Source: Nitrospira sp. UBA5698 (lineage in GTDB: Bacteria; Nitrospirota; Nitrospiria; Nitrospirales; Nitrospiraceae). From it: DNA of 12,362 bases. Made by a program: the position numbers and the translations under genes. The notes beneath the pieces were generated by a model. That model saw only the letters and a program-made list of their open reading frames with translations, made no database searches and was not told the DNA's origin. Location: positions 1-12,362 of the forward strand of contig DIHK01000049.1 of NCBI GenBank assembly GCA_002420115.1, given 5' to 3'. Below, piece after piece: positions 1 through 5,584 of this stretch. Every line of letters begins with the position of its first letter. Positions within the stretch are counted from its first letter, which is position 1.

Positions 1-278
1 ACCCGTGTTTAAGCCTTGAGAGGACCGACCAAACTGAACAAAATCAACAAGATGATACGTCAGAACCGTCCAATGAGTAGCATGGTTTTACAACGATTTA
101 CAAGGCCCGTGTCCTATATAGGACAGTGATGCGGTCTCTACCGCTGCCAACGAGCCGAAGGGTTTCCGCATCCCGACTGCTATCATCACGCAGACCGTCA
201 CTATCCTGGCTGCCAGTAGCTCACAGGAAGATAATGGGCGAGATCACGGCCCTCCGATTGGTAAACCATTCGGCGTAG
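1..278. other. Left-edge stretch with no convincing gene
   Basis: I see no recognisable gene here. One plus-strand frame is open from the window edge to a TAG at 78-80 and would give a hydrophilic C-terminal tail of about 25 residues (ending SEPSNE), so it could be the end of an upstream gene, but this is weak. A perfect 14-bp palindrome, GTCCTATATAGGAC, sits at 111-124. A plus-strand frame with no ATG is open from about 121 to 383, but it resembles nothing I know and runs over the merT remnant in another frame. Confidence 0.4.
111..124. repeat. Perfect 14-bp palindrome
   Basis: GTCCTATATAGGAC equals its own reverse complement. It lies about 155 bp upstream of the merT remnant. It could be an operator for a dimeric regulator, or chance. 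No good -35 element sits at the right distance from its TATATA core: the TTTACA at 97-102 is only 12 bp away. Confidence 0.4.
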
Positions 279-371
279 GTCAGACACGAGCCAGCGCGAC
301 ATATTTTGGGTGGTCACGTGCTGGTGCTGACCTTGCTCGTAGTGCCGTGGGTTGCGCCATTGTTCTATTGA
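279..371 (+). pseudogene. merT: 3' remnant of merT (mercuric ion transporter)
   Basis: The frame ending at TGA 369-371 encodes a hydrophobic tail finishing VVPWVAPLFY. This resembles the end of MerT, the inner-membrane mercuric transporter, whose last helix closes with a Pro-aromatic...PFFY or PLFY motif. The stop lies 12 nt before the merP ATG, the usual merT-merP arrangement. Upstream the frame is closed by TAG at 276-278, and the paired-cysteine helices of MerT are absent. The recognisable homology starts around 300. I infer a merT that lost its 5' part by deletion or recombination. The match is short (about 20 residues), so the call rests on sequence plus position. Confidence 0.6.
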
Positions 372-383
372 AAGGATATTGAG

Positions 384-671
384 ATGCGCAAAGTAAAAAC
401 GTTGTTGTGTGTTTCCATTTTCTTGAATGGTTCGGTTGCCGTGGCCGCGCCGCCTGAAACGGTAACGCTCACCGTGAATAATATGACGTGCGAACTCTGT
501 CCTGTCACCGTGAAAAAGGCACTCGAAAAGGTGCCGGGGGTGAGCACCGTGAGCATGGATTTTGACAAGAAAACTGCAACTGTGGTCTTCGATCCTGGCA
601 AGGGTAAGCCGGAAATGATGATAAAAGCCACGACCGAGGCGGGTTACCCATCGGTGATCGGAAAGGAGTGA
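384..671 (+). CDS. merP: MerP, periplasmic mercury-binding protein
   Basis: A 95-residue protein with an N-terminal signal peptide (about residues 1-22, ending AVAA) and one heavy-metal-associated (HMA) domain. The metal-binding motif is NMTCELC (residues 33-39, Cys36 and Cys39), where the family usually has GMTCxxC. In the family, MerP captures Hg(II) in the periplasm and passes it to MerT. The start is set by AAAGGA about 8 nt before ATG. It sits 12 nt after a truncated merT and 1 nt before a GDCCVxC-type gene. With merT broken and no merA in view, it may act only as a thiol sink, or with a transporter elsewhere. A different HMA-type metallochaperone is the main alternative, but the signal peptide and the neighbours favour MerP. 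Confidence 0.87.
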   Translation: MRKVKTLLCVSIFLNGSVAVAAPPETVTLTVNNMTCELCPVTVKKALEKVPGVSTVSMDFDKKTATVVFDPGKGKPEMMIKATTEAGYPSVIGKE

Positions 672-672
672 T

Positions 673-873
673 ATGGCAGACGTACTGCTTCAATCGATTC
701 TGACCTGTCCGAAGTGTCAGGGCACTGTGGAACTAACGATGCCCATCGATGCCTGTGTGCAGATGTACGAGTGCCCGCAATGTAAAGCGGTGCTGCGGCG
801 AAAAGACGGGAACTGCTGTGTGTTCTGTTCGTATGGCTCGGTAAAATACCCGCCGATACAGATGCAAGGATGA
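673..873 (+). CDS. GDCCVxC-domain small cysteine-rich protein (mer-associated)
   Basis: A 66-residue protein with eight cysteines. Two CPxC knuckles (CPKC at 12-15 and CPQC at 34-37) suggest a small zinc-ribbon-like fold. The C-terminal signature reads GNCCVFCSYGSVKYPPIQ (47-64), matching the GDCCVxC-domain family often found beside mer genes, some members of which are selenoproteins. The biochemical role is not established. Two positions differ from the form I know: GDCC is GNCC, and the Cys expected before PPIQ is Tyr. The start ATG follows an AAGGAG Shine-Dalgarno embedded in the merP stop region, so it is probably translated from the merP message. It ends 13 bp from the convergent ynfA gene, with no obvious terminator between. 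Confidence 0.78.
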   Translation: MADVLLQSILTCPKCQGTVELTMPIDACVQMYECPQCKAVLRRKDGNCCVFCSYGSVKYPPIQMQG

Positions 874-886
874 AGCGCAGGGTAGA

Positions 887-1210
887 TTATGTACGCGGAA
901 CCCAAAGAATGATGGCTGCGCCGATGAGAGAGACGGTTGCTCCGATGATATCCCAACGGTCGGGGCGTATGCCTTCCACTGCCCAAAGCCACGCAAGCGT
1001 GGTTGCGATGTAGATACCTCCATAGACCGCATAGGCGCGTCCTGCGTACTCTGCTGGACTCAGGGCTAGTAACCATGCGAACAAGGCGAGGGAAACCATG
1101 CCGGGTAACAGCCAGAGGATGGATTTACCTTCCCGGTACCAAAACCAAAAGGCAAAACACCCAGAAATTTCAGCAATGGCCGCCGCGATATAGAGTAAAA
1201 GTGTAACCAT
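887..1210 (-). CDS. ynfA: YnfA family (UPF0060) small membrane protein
   Basis: A 107-residue, very hydrophobic protein with four predicted membrane helices and the family hallmarks: an early AEISGCFAFW segment, AYAVYGGIYI in the middle and RPDRWDIIGA before the last helix. YnfA/UPF0060 proteins are small inner-membrane proteins related to the SMR transporter fold, and some have been linked to drug efflux. The physiological substrate here is unknown. The start is supported by GGGAGG a few bases before ATG. It is the last gene of the crcB-CDF-ynfA leftward run, 56 bp after the CDF gene. Confidence 0.9.
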   Translation of the reverse strand: MVTLLLYIAAAIAEISGCFAFWFWYREGKSILWLLPGMVSLALFAWLLALSPAEYAGRAYAVYGGIYIATTLAWLWAVEGIRPDRWDIIGATVSLIGAAIILWVPRT

Positions 1211-1266
1211 GCCCTCCCGCCTCGCCTAGTTCAGTTACTCTCGACACAAAATTTCAAAAAGACCAC

Positions 1267-1875
1267 TTACGGAACAGGAGAACTGGCCGCGCTGCGTTCT
1301 GCGCGAGCCGCCGACCAAACTTCCCGTGCGGCGTCAGCATTCATGGCGGCAATTCCTAATCCGACAATCAGGTCAGGCCAAGCCGAGAGACTGTACGCCG
1401 TTATCAATCCCGCAGCAATAATAGCAACATTGGCCAGTGCATCATTGCGGGCAGACAGGAAAGCGGCACGTGTCAGGCTTCCTCCGCTCAAGCGATAGCG
1501 GGCGAGCATGAACGCACAGGTCAGATTGACGACCAGTGCTCCCGTGCCAGCAAGCGACAACGGCACTGGAGCGGGCGGCATTGGCAGGGTGAATTTTGCC
1601 CACGCTGTCCAGAGGGTGGCAATACCCGGAATAAGCAAGATAACGGCGAGCGCCATGCCGAGCCGTGACCGCTGCACAACATTCCACCTCAGTCCTATAA
1701 CAATTAAGAAATTGACCGCGGCATCTTCAAGAAAGTCGATGCTATCGGCAAAGAGGGACACTGAACCAATGGCAAGCGCGACGGAAAACTCCACGCCAAA
1801 GTAGGCGAGATTGAACACCGCGACGAGCCAGACAATGCGACGGAGTCCTTCATCGTGTTGGTGCACGTTGTTCAC
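1267..1875 (-). CDS. CDF-superfamily cation transporter (short form)
   Basis: A 202-residue protein with about six membrane helices resembling the transmembrane domain of cation diffusion facilitators, which export divalent metals by proton antiport. It lacks the usual cytoplasmic C-terminal domain. Helix 2 carries FADSIDFLED (Asp44, Asp47, Asp51) and helix 5 carries SARND (Ser141 to Asp145). In classical zinc transporters each of these helices has HxxxD, but here the histidines are Asp and Ser, so metal specificity probably differs. It begins with GTG, 3 nt after the crcB stop (TAA at 1881-1879), with no good Shine-Dalgarno, which suggests translational coupling. A second GTG at codon 4 is an alternative start. 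A His-containing N-terminus (HQHDEG) could bind metal. Confidence 0.75.
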   Translation of the reverse strand: MNNVHQHDEGLRRIVWLVAVFNLAYFGVEFSVALAIGSVSLFADSIDFLEDAAVNFLIVIGLRWNVVQRSRLGMALAVILLIPGIATLWTAWAKFTLPMPPAPVPLSLAGTGALVVNLTCAFMLARYRLSGGSLTRAAFLSARNDALANVAIIAAGLITAYSLSAWPDLIVGLGIAAMNADAAREVWSAARAERSAASSPVP

Positions 1876-1878
1876 GGC

Positions 1879-2274
1879 TTAACTGACTAAGGCGCGCATA
1901 ATGGCAATACCAACGAAAATTCCGGCTATTGCGATGACCACGGAGCCGATGATGTACAGCGCTGCTCCCACAGTTTGCCCGCGCTCCAACAGCAACGCGG
2001 CTTCGAGTGAAAACGCTGAGAACGTGGTGAACCCGCCAAGGACTCCTGTGGTTAAAAACAGGCGCGTGAACTGGTCACTGTGTCCCCGGAAGGCAAACCA
2101 ACCCGCAAGTAATCCCATGGCCAGAGACCCACTGGTATTAACGAATACTGTACCGGCAGGAATATGGAGGCTAAACACAGACGCGCCAATCAGATTGGCG
2201 GCGTGCCGCAGCAGAGAACCGATGCCGCCACCAATAAATACCAGCAGAAATGCGATGGCCTGATGACCTCCCAT
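1879..2274 (-). CDS. crcB: CrcB/Fluc fluoride ion exporter
   Basis: A 131-residue, four-helix membrane protein of the Fluc family, which forms a dual-topology dimeric fluoride channel. Visible hallmarks are GGGIGSLLRH (15-24), the conserved Asn in FVNTSGSLAMG (Asn46) and the phenylalanine-rich GFTTFSAFSLE (81-91). The start at 2274 is chosen because AAGGAG lies 5 nt upstream. A longer frame reaching 2325 is rejected because its first codons are the 3' half of the fluoride riboswitch. It is first in a leftward operon with a CDF-like transporter and ynfA. Expression is probably switched on by fluoride through the leader RNA. Confidence 0.95.
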   Translation of the reverse strand: MGGHQAIAFLLVFIGGGIGSLLRHAANLIGASVFSLHIPAGTVFVNTSGSLAMGLLAGWFAFRGHSDQFTRLFLTTGVLGGFTTFSAFSLEAALLLERGQTVGAALYIIGSVVIAIAGIFVGIAIMRALVS

Positions 2275-2278
2275 AGCA

Positions 2279-2284
2279 ACTCCT
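2279..2284 (-). promoter_or_regulatory. crcB ribosome-binding site complementary to the riboswitch
   Basis: On the minus strand AGGAGT (within AAGGAGT) lies 5 nt before the crcB ATG. It is perfectly complementary to ACTCCT at 2310-2315 in the 3' segment of the aptamer. A short GCTC/GAGC hairpin (2289-2300) lies between them. This would let the ligand-free RNA hide the ribosome-binding site. The pairing is visible; its regulatory use is inferred. Confidence 0.5.
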
Positions 2285-2306
2285 TCATGCTCATGCGAGC
2301 CACATT

Positions 2307-2358
2307 GGTAGGAGTCATCAGCCACAATCGGCGGTTATCGGGGGAACCCCATCCCCAT
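2307..2358 (-). ncRNA. Fluoride riboswitch (crcB motif)
   Basis: Read on the minus strand, the crcB leader contains GGGGATGGGGTTCCCCC, then GATAACCGCC, a short GCC/GGC helix, and GGCTGATGACTCCTACC. These are the conserved blocks of the crcB RNA motif in order: GATG with its G/C stem, AAC.GC, and CTGATG.CTCCTAC, which together form the fluoride-binding pseudoknot. It ends about 30 nt before the crcB ATG, and the downstream gene is a fluoride exporter, as known for this class. No intrinsic terminator with a T-run follows, so translational control is the more likely mode (see the ribosome-binding site). Confidence 0.93.
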
Positions 2359-2461
2359 CGTGCTCGACGTTAGCACATCGTGCCGCATATGTCAGGCAAG
2401 AAGGTACCTCTTGTGAAACAGAACCAAAAGATGAAAGAGTCTGCAAGAAAACGAGCGAAGC

Positions 2462-3259
2462 ATGGGTACAACTTTTGTGCAGTCAAACCACGCCGCTGCC
2501 TTTGGTGGGGGTGCGCTCATAGGGATCTTGGGCGGCCTCATCGGCCTTGGCGGGGCGGAGTTCCGCCTACCACTGCTTATCAGTGTCTTCCAGTTTGCCG
2601 CGCTGGAAGCCGTCATCATGAATAAAGCCATGAGCTTGGCCGTGGTTGGCTCCGCCCTGCCATTTCGTGCAACCACCATCCCATTCGCCGAGCTTGCCGC
2701 GCAGTGGATGGTGATTGCCAATTTGCTGGCCGGAAGCCTTGCCGGGGCATGGATTGGGGCAGGGTGGGCTACTAAGCTCCGCTCTACGACACTCTACCGC
2801 ATTATCGCCATCCTCCTCGTCATCATCGCAGCGGTGCTGTTGCTCGGCCATGATACCAGTGCTGCGAGGCAACCCCTGCTCGATGGATGGGCGCAAGTTA
2901 GTATCGGGCTGCTTGCCGGATTCGTCATCGGTGCAGTCGCCTCCTTTATGGGGGTGGCGGGCGGCGAACTCCTTATCCCGACACTCGTCCTCCTGTTCGG
3001 CTGTGACATCAAGCTCGCTGGCAGTTTGTCACTCGCCGTGAGCTTGCCCACCATGCTGATAGGTTTCCTGCGCTATAGCCAACACCAAAGCTTTGCAGTG
3101 CTGAGCCGTAACAAGATATTCGTAGCGGTGATGGTCGGCGGTTCACTCGTCGGTAGCTTTATCGGAGCGCGGCTGCTGGGCATCGTGCCAAACGCCATCC
3201 TGCTGCCATTGCTCGCCGCTATTCTCCTCATCTCGGCGGTGAAGGTGTGGCGGCATTAA
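2462..3259 (+). CDS. TauE/SafE (TSUP) family membrane transporter
   Basis: A 265-residue protein with about eight membrane helices in two related halves. Each half opens with the glycine-rich family signature: GILGGLIGLGGAEFRLPLL near residues 21-39, and AVASFMGVAGGELLIPTL in the second half. TSUP proteins export or import sulfite, organosulfonates and other anions; the substrate here cannot be read from sequence. Transcription is divergent from the fluoride operon, with about 100 bp shared upstream. The Shine-Dalgarno is weak (GAGCGAAG before ATG). A ModA-like binding protein starts 30 bp downstream on the same strand, so the two are probably co-transcribed and may handle the same oxyanion. 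Confidence 0.87.
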   Translation: MGTTFVQSNHAAAFGGGALIGILGGLIGLGGAEFRLPLLISVFQFAALEAVIMNKAMSLAVVGSALPFRATTIPFAELAAQWMVIANLLAGSLAGAWIGAGWATKLRSTTLYRIIAILLVIIAAVLLLGHDTSAARQPLLDGWAQVSIGLLAGFVIGAVASFMGVAGGELLIPTLVLLFGCDIKLAGSLSLAVSLPTMLIGFLRYSQHQSFAVLSRNKIFVAVMVGGSLVGSFIGARLLGIVPNAILLPLLAAILLISAVKVWRH

Positions 3260-3289
3260 AACTATTCCATTTATCGGGAAGGGATTTTT

Positions 3290-4105
3290 ATGCATCGAGA
3301 CAAATTCGTGAAATGGATTCTGGTAACTGTATTGTTCAGTTGTTTCCTCTGCCTTGTCGGTATGACGACATCTCCTGCTTACGCCGAGCCGGAAGAGCTG
3401 ACGGTTGCAGCCGCAGCGGATTTAAATTTTGCATTTAAAGACCTGATCAAGGATTTTGAAACGCAAACGGGTGAGCGGGTGAGGTTCATTAGTGGGTCGT
3501 CTGGGCACTTTTATACACAGATCATCAATGGTGCGCCTTTCGATCTCTACTTCTCAGCCGATATCGCCTACCCGAAAAAACTCATTGCGGAAGGTTTTGC
3601 GGTGCCGGAGTCGCTCTACCAATATGCTATTGGGCGTATTGTCCTGTGGGTACCCAACGGTTCAACGCTGGATGTGCGCAAAGGGATGGAGGTCTGTGTC
3701 GATTCGGCAGTGAAAAAGCTGGCGATCGCCAATCCCAAGCATGCTCCCTATGGAAGAGCCGCCGTTGCTGCCCTCGAACATTACAAGCTTACTGACCGTA
3801 TGACTGACAAATTGGTATTCGGTGAGAATATTGCCCAGACAGCTCAGTTCGTCCAAGCGGGTGCTGCCGACATGGGCATCATCGCCCTGTCTATTGCCGT
3901 AGCCCCCACCATGGAGCAACTGGGTAAGCACTGGCTGATACCCGCTGACGCGCACCCACCGATTGAACAAGGCGCGGTGATTGTGAAAGCCACGAAGAAT
4001 CCCGAGAAAGCGAAGAAATTCCTCGAATTCATGAAAACGGCACCAGCGCGGGCAGTAATGAAACGCTACGGCTTTATCTTGCCGGAGGAGAAAATCCAGC
4101 GTTAA
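3290..4105 (+). CDS. modA: ModA-like periplasmic molybdate/oxyanion-binding protein (orphan)
   Basis: A 271-residue protein with a signal peptide (residues 1-32, ending SPAYA) and a type-II periplasmic binding protein fold of the ModA family. Visible motifs are LTVAAAADLNFAFKDL after the cleavage site, ISGSSGHFYTQI (oxyanion-contacting Ser-Ser-Gly), NGAPFDLYFSAD, and IANPKHAPYGRAA in the second lobe. ModA delivers molybdate or tungstate to the ModBC ABC transporter, but no modB or modC is in the window. It follows a TSUP permease by 30 bp and has AAGGG 6 nt before ATG. Substrates could be molybdate, tungstate or another tetrahedral anion such as sulfate or arsenate; the sequence does not decide. 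Confidence 0.86.
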   Translation: MHRDKFVKWILVTVLFSCFLCLVGMTTSPAYAEPEELTVAAAADLNFAFKDLIKDFETQTGERVRFISGSSGHFYTQIINGAPFDLYFSADIAYPKKLIAEGFAVPESLYQYAIGRIVLWVPNGSTLDVRKGMEVCVDSAVKKLAIANPKHAPYGRAAVAALEHYKLTDRMTDKLVFGENIAQTAQFVQAGAADMGIIALSIAVAPTMEQLGKHWLIPADAHPPIEQGAVIVKATKNPEKAKKFLEFMKTAPARAVMKRYGFILPEEKIQR

Positions 4106-4154
4106 CACACGGATTCCCCCGTCTTTACGAACGGAGACCTCCCGCAGGATTAGA

Positions 4155-4179
4155 GGGGAGAGGTCTATTGCCTCTCCCC
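4155..4179. terminator. Strong hairpin between convergent genes
   Basis: A perfect 9-bp stem GGGGAGAGG (4155-4163) / CCTCTCCCC (4171-4179) with a 7-nt loop lies between the convergent modA-like gene and the copper-protein gene. No long T-run follows on either strand, so it may be a weak bidirectional terminator or an mRNA-stabilising 3' hairpin. Confidence 0.55.
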
Positions 4180-4188
4180 CCTTAGCGA

Positions 4189-4692
4189 CTAGACCGCCTT
4201 AGTTCCCATGCTGGCACAGGATTCTGAACAGCGGCGGCACAGGTCGGCGCACTGTTTCACAAGGTTGTCACCCGCCATCTTGTCGCAGCTCTCTGCGCAA
4301 AGCCGACAGGCATCGGCGCAGACCCTGCACACGCGGTCGTGGATGACCGATTGGCGGGTCAGGTAGTCCGCAGTAACCATGCACATCTGCGCACAGTCGA
4401 TGAAGAGCTGGATGTGGTCGGGTGCCGCATGGCTCCCCCCGCGCTTTAAGCAATACGCGATGGTTTGATTACACAACGCATGGCACTCATGGCAGAGCTT
4501 GATGCAGCTCTCCATATCGGCGTTGGAATGATGGGTTCCTTCCTTGTTAGCCATGTTCTGCATGGATGCATGGCCTGAGTCAGGCGTCGCCCCATACACC
4601 CTTGGCTCTATCATCAATGCCGCGCCAGCGGCGAGTAGTGATGCCCCGGTAGATACAAATGTTCTCCTGCTCATCATATCGTTCGATGACAT
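4189..4692 (-). CDS. Tat-exported four-helix-bundle copper-binding protein (Csp1-like)
   Basis: A 167-residue protein. The N-terminus has a twin-arginine signal (SRRTF, residues 8-12, then a hydrophobic stretch), implying folded export to the periplasm. The mature part holds 16 cysteines in helix-spaced patterns (for example CIKLCHECHALC and CRVCADACRLCAESC), typical of the DUF326 four-helix-bundle copper storage proteins (Csp1), in which thiols line the core and hold many Cu(I) ions. Start at 4692: GGGGGAG ends 2 nt before ATG. Met6 and Met7 are alternatives and leave the RR motif intact. It lies 79 bp downstream of a small exported Cys protein on the same strand and probably forms a copper-handling pair with it. 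A 7-bp dyad sits in its leader. Confidence 0.88.
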   Translation of the reverse strand: MSSNDMMSRRTFVSTGASLLAAGAALMIEPRVYGATPDSGHASMQNMANKEGTHHSNADMESCIKLCHECHALCNQTIAYCLKRGGSHAAPDHIQLFIDCAQMCMVTADYLTRQSVIHDRVCRVCADACRLCAESCDKMAGDNLVKQCADLCRRCSESCASMGTKAV

Positions 4693-4703
4693 AACTCCCC
4701 CTT

Positions 4704-4721
4704 TCAGGGCTTATGCCCTGA
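4704..4721. promoter_or_regulatory. Inverted repeat in the leader of the copper-protein gene
   Basis: TCAGGGC-TTAT-GCCCTGA is a perfect 7-bp dyad with a 4-nt spacer, 12 bp upstream of the ATG of the Csp1-like gene. It could be an operator for a metal-responsive repressor or a leader hairpin. It does not match a CueR box that I recognise. Confidence 0.4.
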
Positions 4722-4771
4722 TGTAACGCACATGATTTTGCGACAGGCCTGGAAGTCAGGAGAGACGGGTA

Positions 4772-5101
4772 TCAAATTCTCAAAACTGTACTGGCGATTG
4801 AGATGTGAATCTGAGTGTGTTGAATGGCTGGGGGCGTGTGGGAAAGATAGTTCGTATATTCAAGGTTGAGAGGAGAAGAAGATAAGGCTACTTCTAGCAG
4901 AATAATGGAACTGCTTTGGTCCGAAACGTGCTTGGAATGGGGGCCGATTTCTAGGAATGCATCACAGGTTTGTCGTGGCGAGTCCTCTGTCGTGGAGGAG
5001 CAATCCATGTTGGAGGCAGTCTGAAGCGGCAGGACACAGGCATAGGCGTTGAACGTTAACAGCAGTAGGAGGAACACGAGAGAGGTACACAAACGCGGCA
5101 T
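4772..5101 (-). CDS. Small exported cysteine-containing protein, possibly copper-associated
   Basis: I do not recognise this 109-residue protein with certainty. It starts MPRLC, then has a leucine-rich hydrophobic segment (residues 6-18) ending in NAYA, a plausible signal peptidase I site before Cys22. The mature part has Cys22, Cys34 and Cys46 in a short hydrophilic stretch, then a low-complexity tail with several histidines. Small exported Cys/His proteins like this often precede copper-resistance genes, and the next gene is a Csp1-like copper protein. The ATG at 5101 is preferred over an upstream TTG at 5137, because that TTG is the -35 element of a near-consensus promoter. There is no Shine-Dalgarno, which suggests a leaderless message. 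That the protein is real is fairly likely; its function is unknown. Confidence 0.6.
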   Translation of the reverse strand: MPRLCTSLVFLLLLLTFNAYACVLPLQTASNMDCSSTTEDSPRQTCDAFLEIGPHSKHVSDQSSSIILLEVALSSSPLNLEYTNYLSHTPPAIQHTQIHISIASTVLRI

Positions 5102-5108
5102 AGGAAAA

Positions 5109-5137
5109 ATGCTACGCCGCCTTTTGTCGCGTGTCAA
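5109..5137 (-). promoter_or_regulatory. Near-consensus sigma-70 promoter
   Basis: On the minus strand: TTGACA (5137-5132), 17-bp spacer, TAGCAT (5114-5109). The expected transcription start, about 7 nt further on, falls at or next to the ATG at 5101, so the message would be leaderless. It gives the small Cys protein, and possibly the Csp1-like gene, its own promoter downstream of the ars operon. Confidence 0.65.
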
Positions 5138-5167
5138 TTGCCGTGAAAAGTTGAGCTGGTGAAGTAG

Positions 5168-5584
5168 TTACGAACCCTCGGCAAGGAAGTAGCGAATCCT
5201 GCTGGCAATCTCATCACGGGTTTTTCGGAAGATGATTAATTTCTGTTCGTAGGTTCCCGTCGCGTGCGCCGGGTCTTCAAAGCCCCAATGCAGCTTGGTG
5301 GCTGCGCCGGGGAACACCGGGCAGGCTTCTTGGGCATGGTCACAGACGGTAATCACATAATCGAAATGTTCATTCAAATACCGGTCAACCCGCTCGGACA
5401 TATGGTTGGAAATATCCACACCAGCCTCTCCCATGACAGTCACGGCATAGGGGTTGATGCCGACCGGATGCGTTCCGGCACTCACCACCTCAAAGCGGTC
5501 TCCGGCTAAGTGGCGCAACCAGCCTTCCGCCATTTGGCTGCGGCAGGAATTACCTGTACAGAGAAACAGAACCTTCTGTTTCAT
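5168..5584 (-). CDS. arsC: Arsenate reductase, thioredoxin-coupled (LMW-PTP fold)
   Basis: A 138-residue cytoplasmic enzyme that reduces arsenate to arsenite. It has the phosphatase-like anion loop CTGNSCR (Cys9-X5-Arg15) and the two further cysteines of the thioredoxin-dependent relay in TVCDHAQEACPVFP (Cys81, Cys88). The late aspartate is in FEDPAHATG (Asp104). All catalytic residues of the family are present. The start at 5584 overlaps the acr3 stop as ATGA and has GGAGG just upstream. A longer frame to 5635 would only read back into acr3. It is the last gene of arsR-arsI-acr3-arsC, feeding arsenite to the Acr3 pump. Confidence 0.96.
   Translation of the reverse strand: MKQKVLFLCTGNSCRSQMAEGWLRHLAGDRFEVVSAGTHPVGINPYAVTVMGEAGVDISNHMSERVDRYLNEHFDYVITVCDHAQEACPVFPGAATKLHWGFEDPAHATGTYEQKLIIFRKTRDEIASRIRYFLAEGS

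Noticed and set aside
121..383. Plus-strand frame open for about 85 codons
   Set aside because: It has no ATG start and no resemblance to a family, and it overlaps the merT remnant and merP leader in another frame.
2275..2325. 17-residue N-terminal extension of crcB (MADDSYQCG...)
   Set aside because: These codons are the 3' half of the fluoride riboswitch, and the perfect Shine-Dalgarno points to the ATG at 2274.
5102..5137. TTG start giving a longer small Cys protein
   Set aside because: That TTG is part of the TTGACA promoter element, so it would not be in the transcript.
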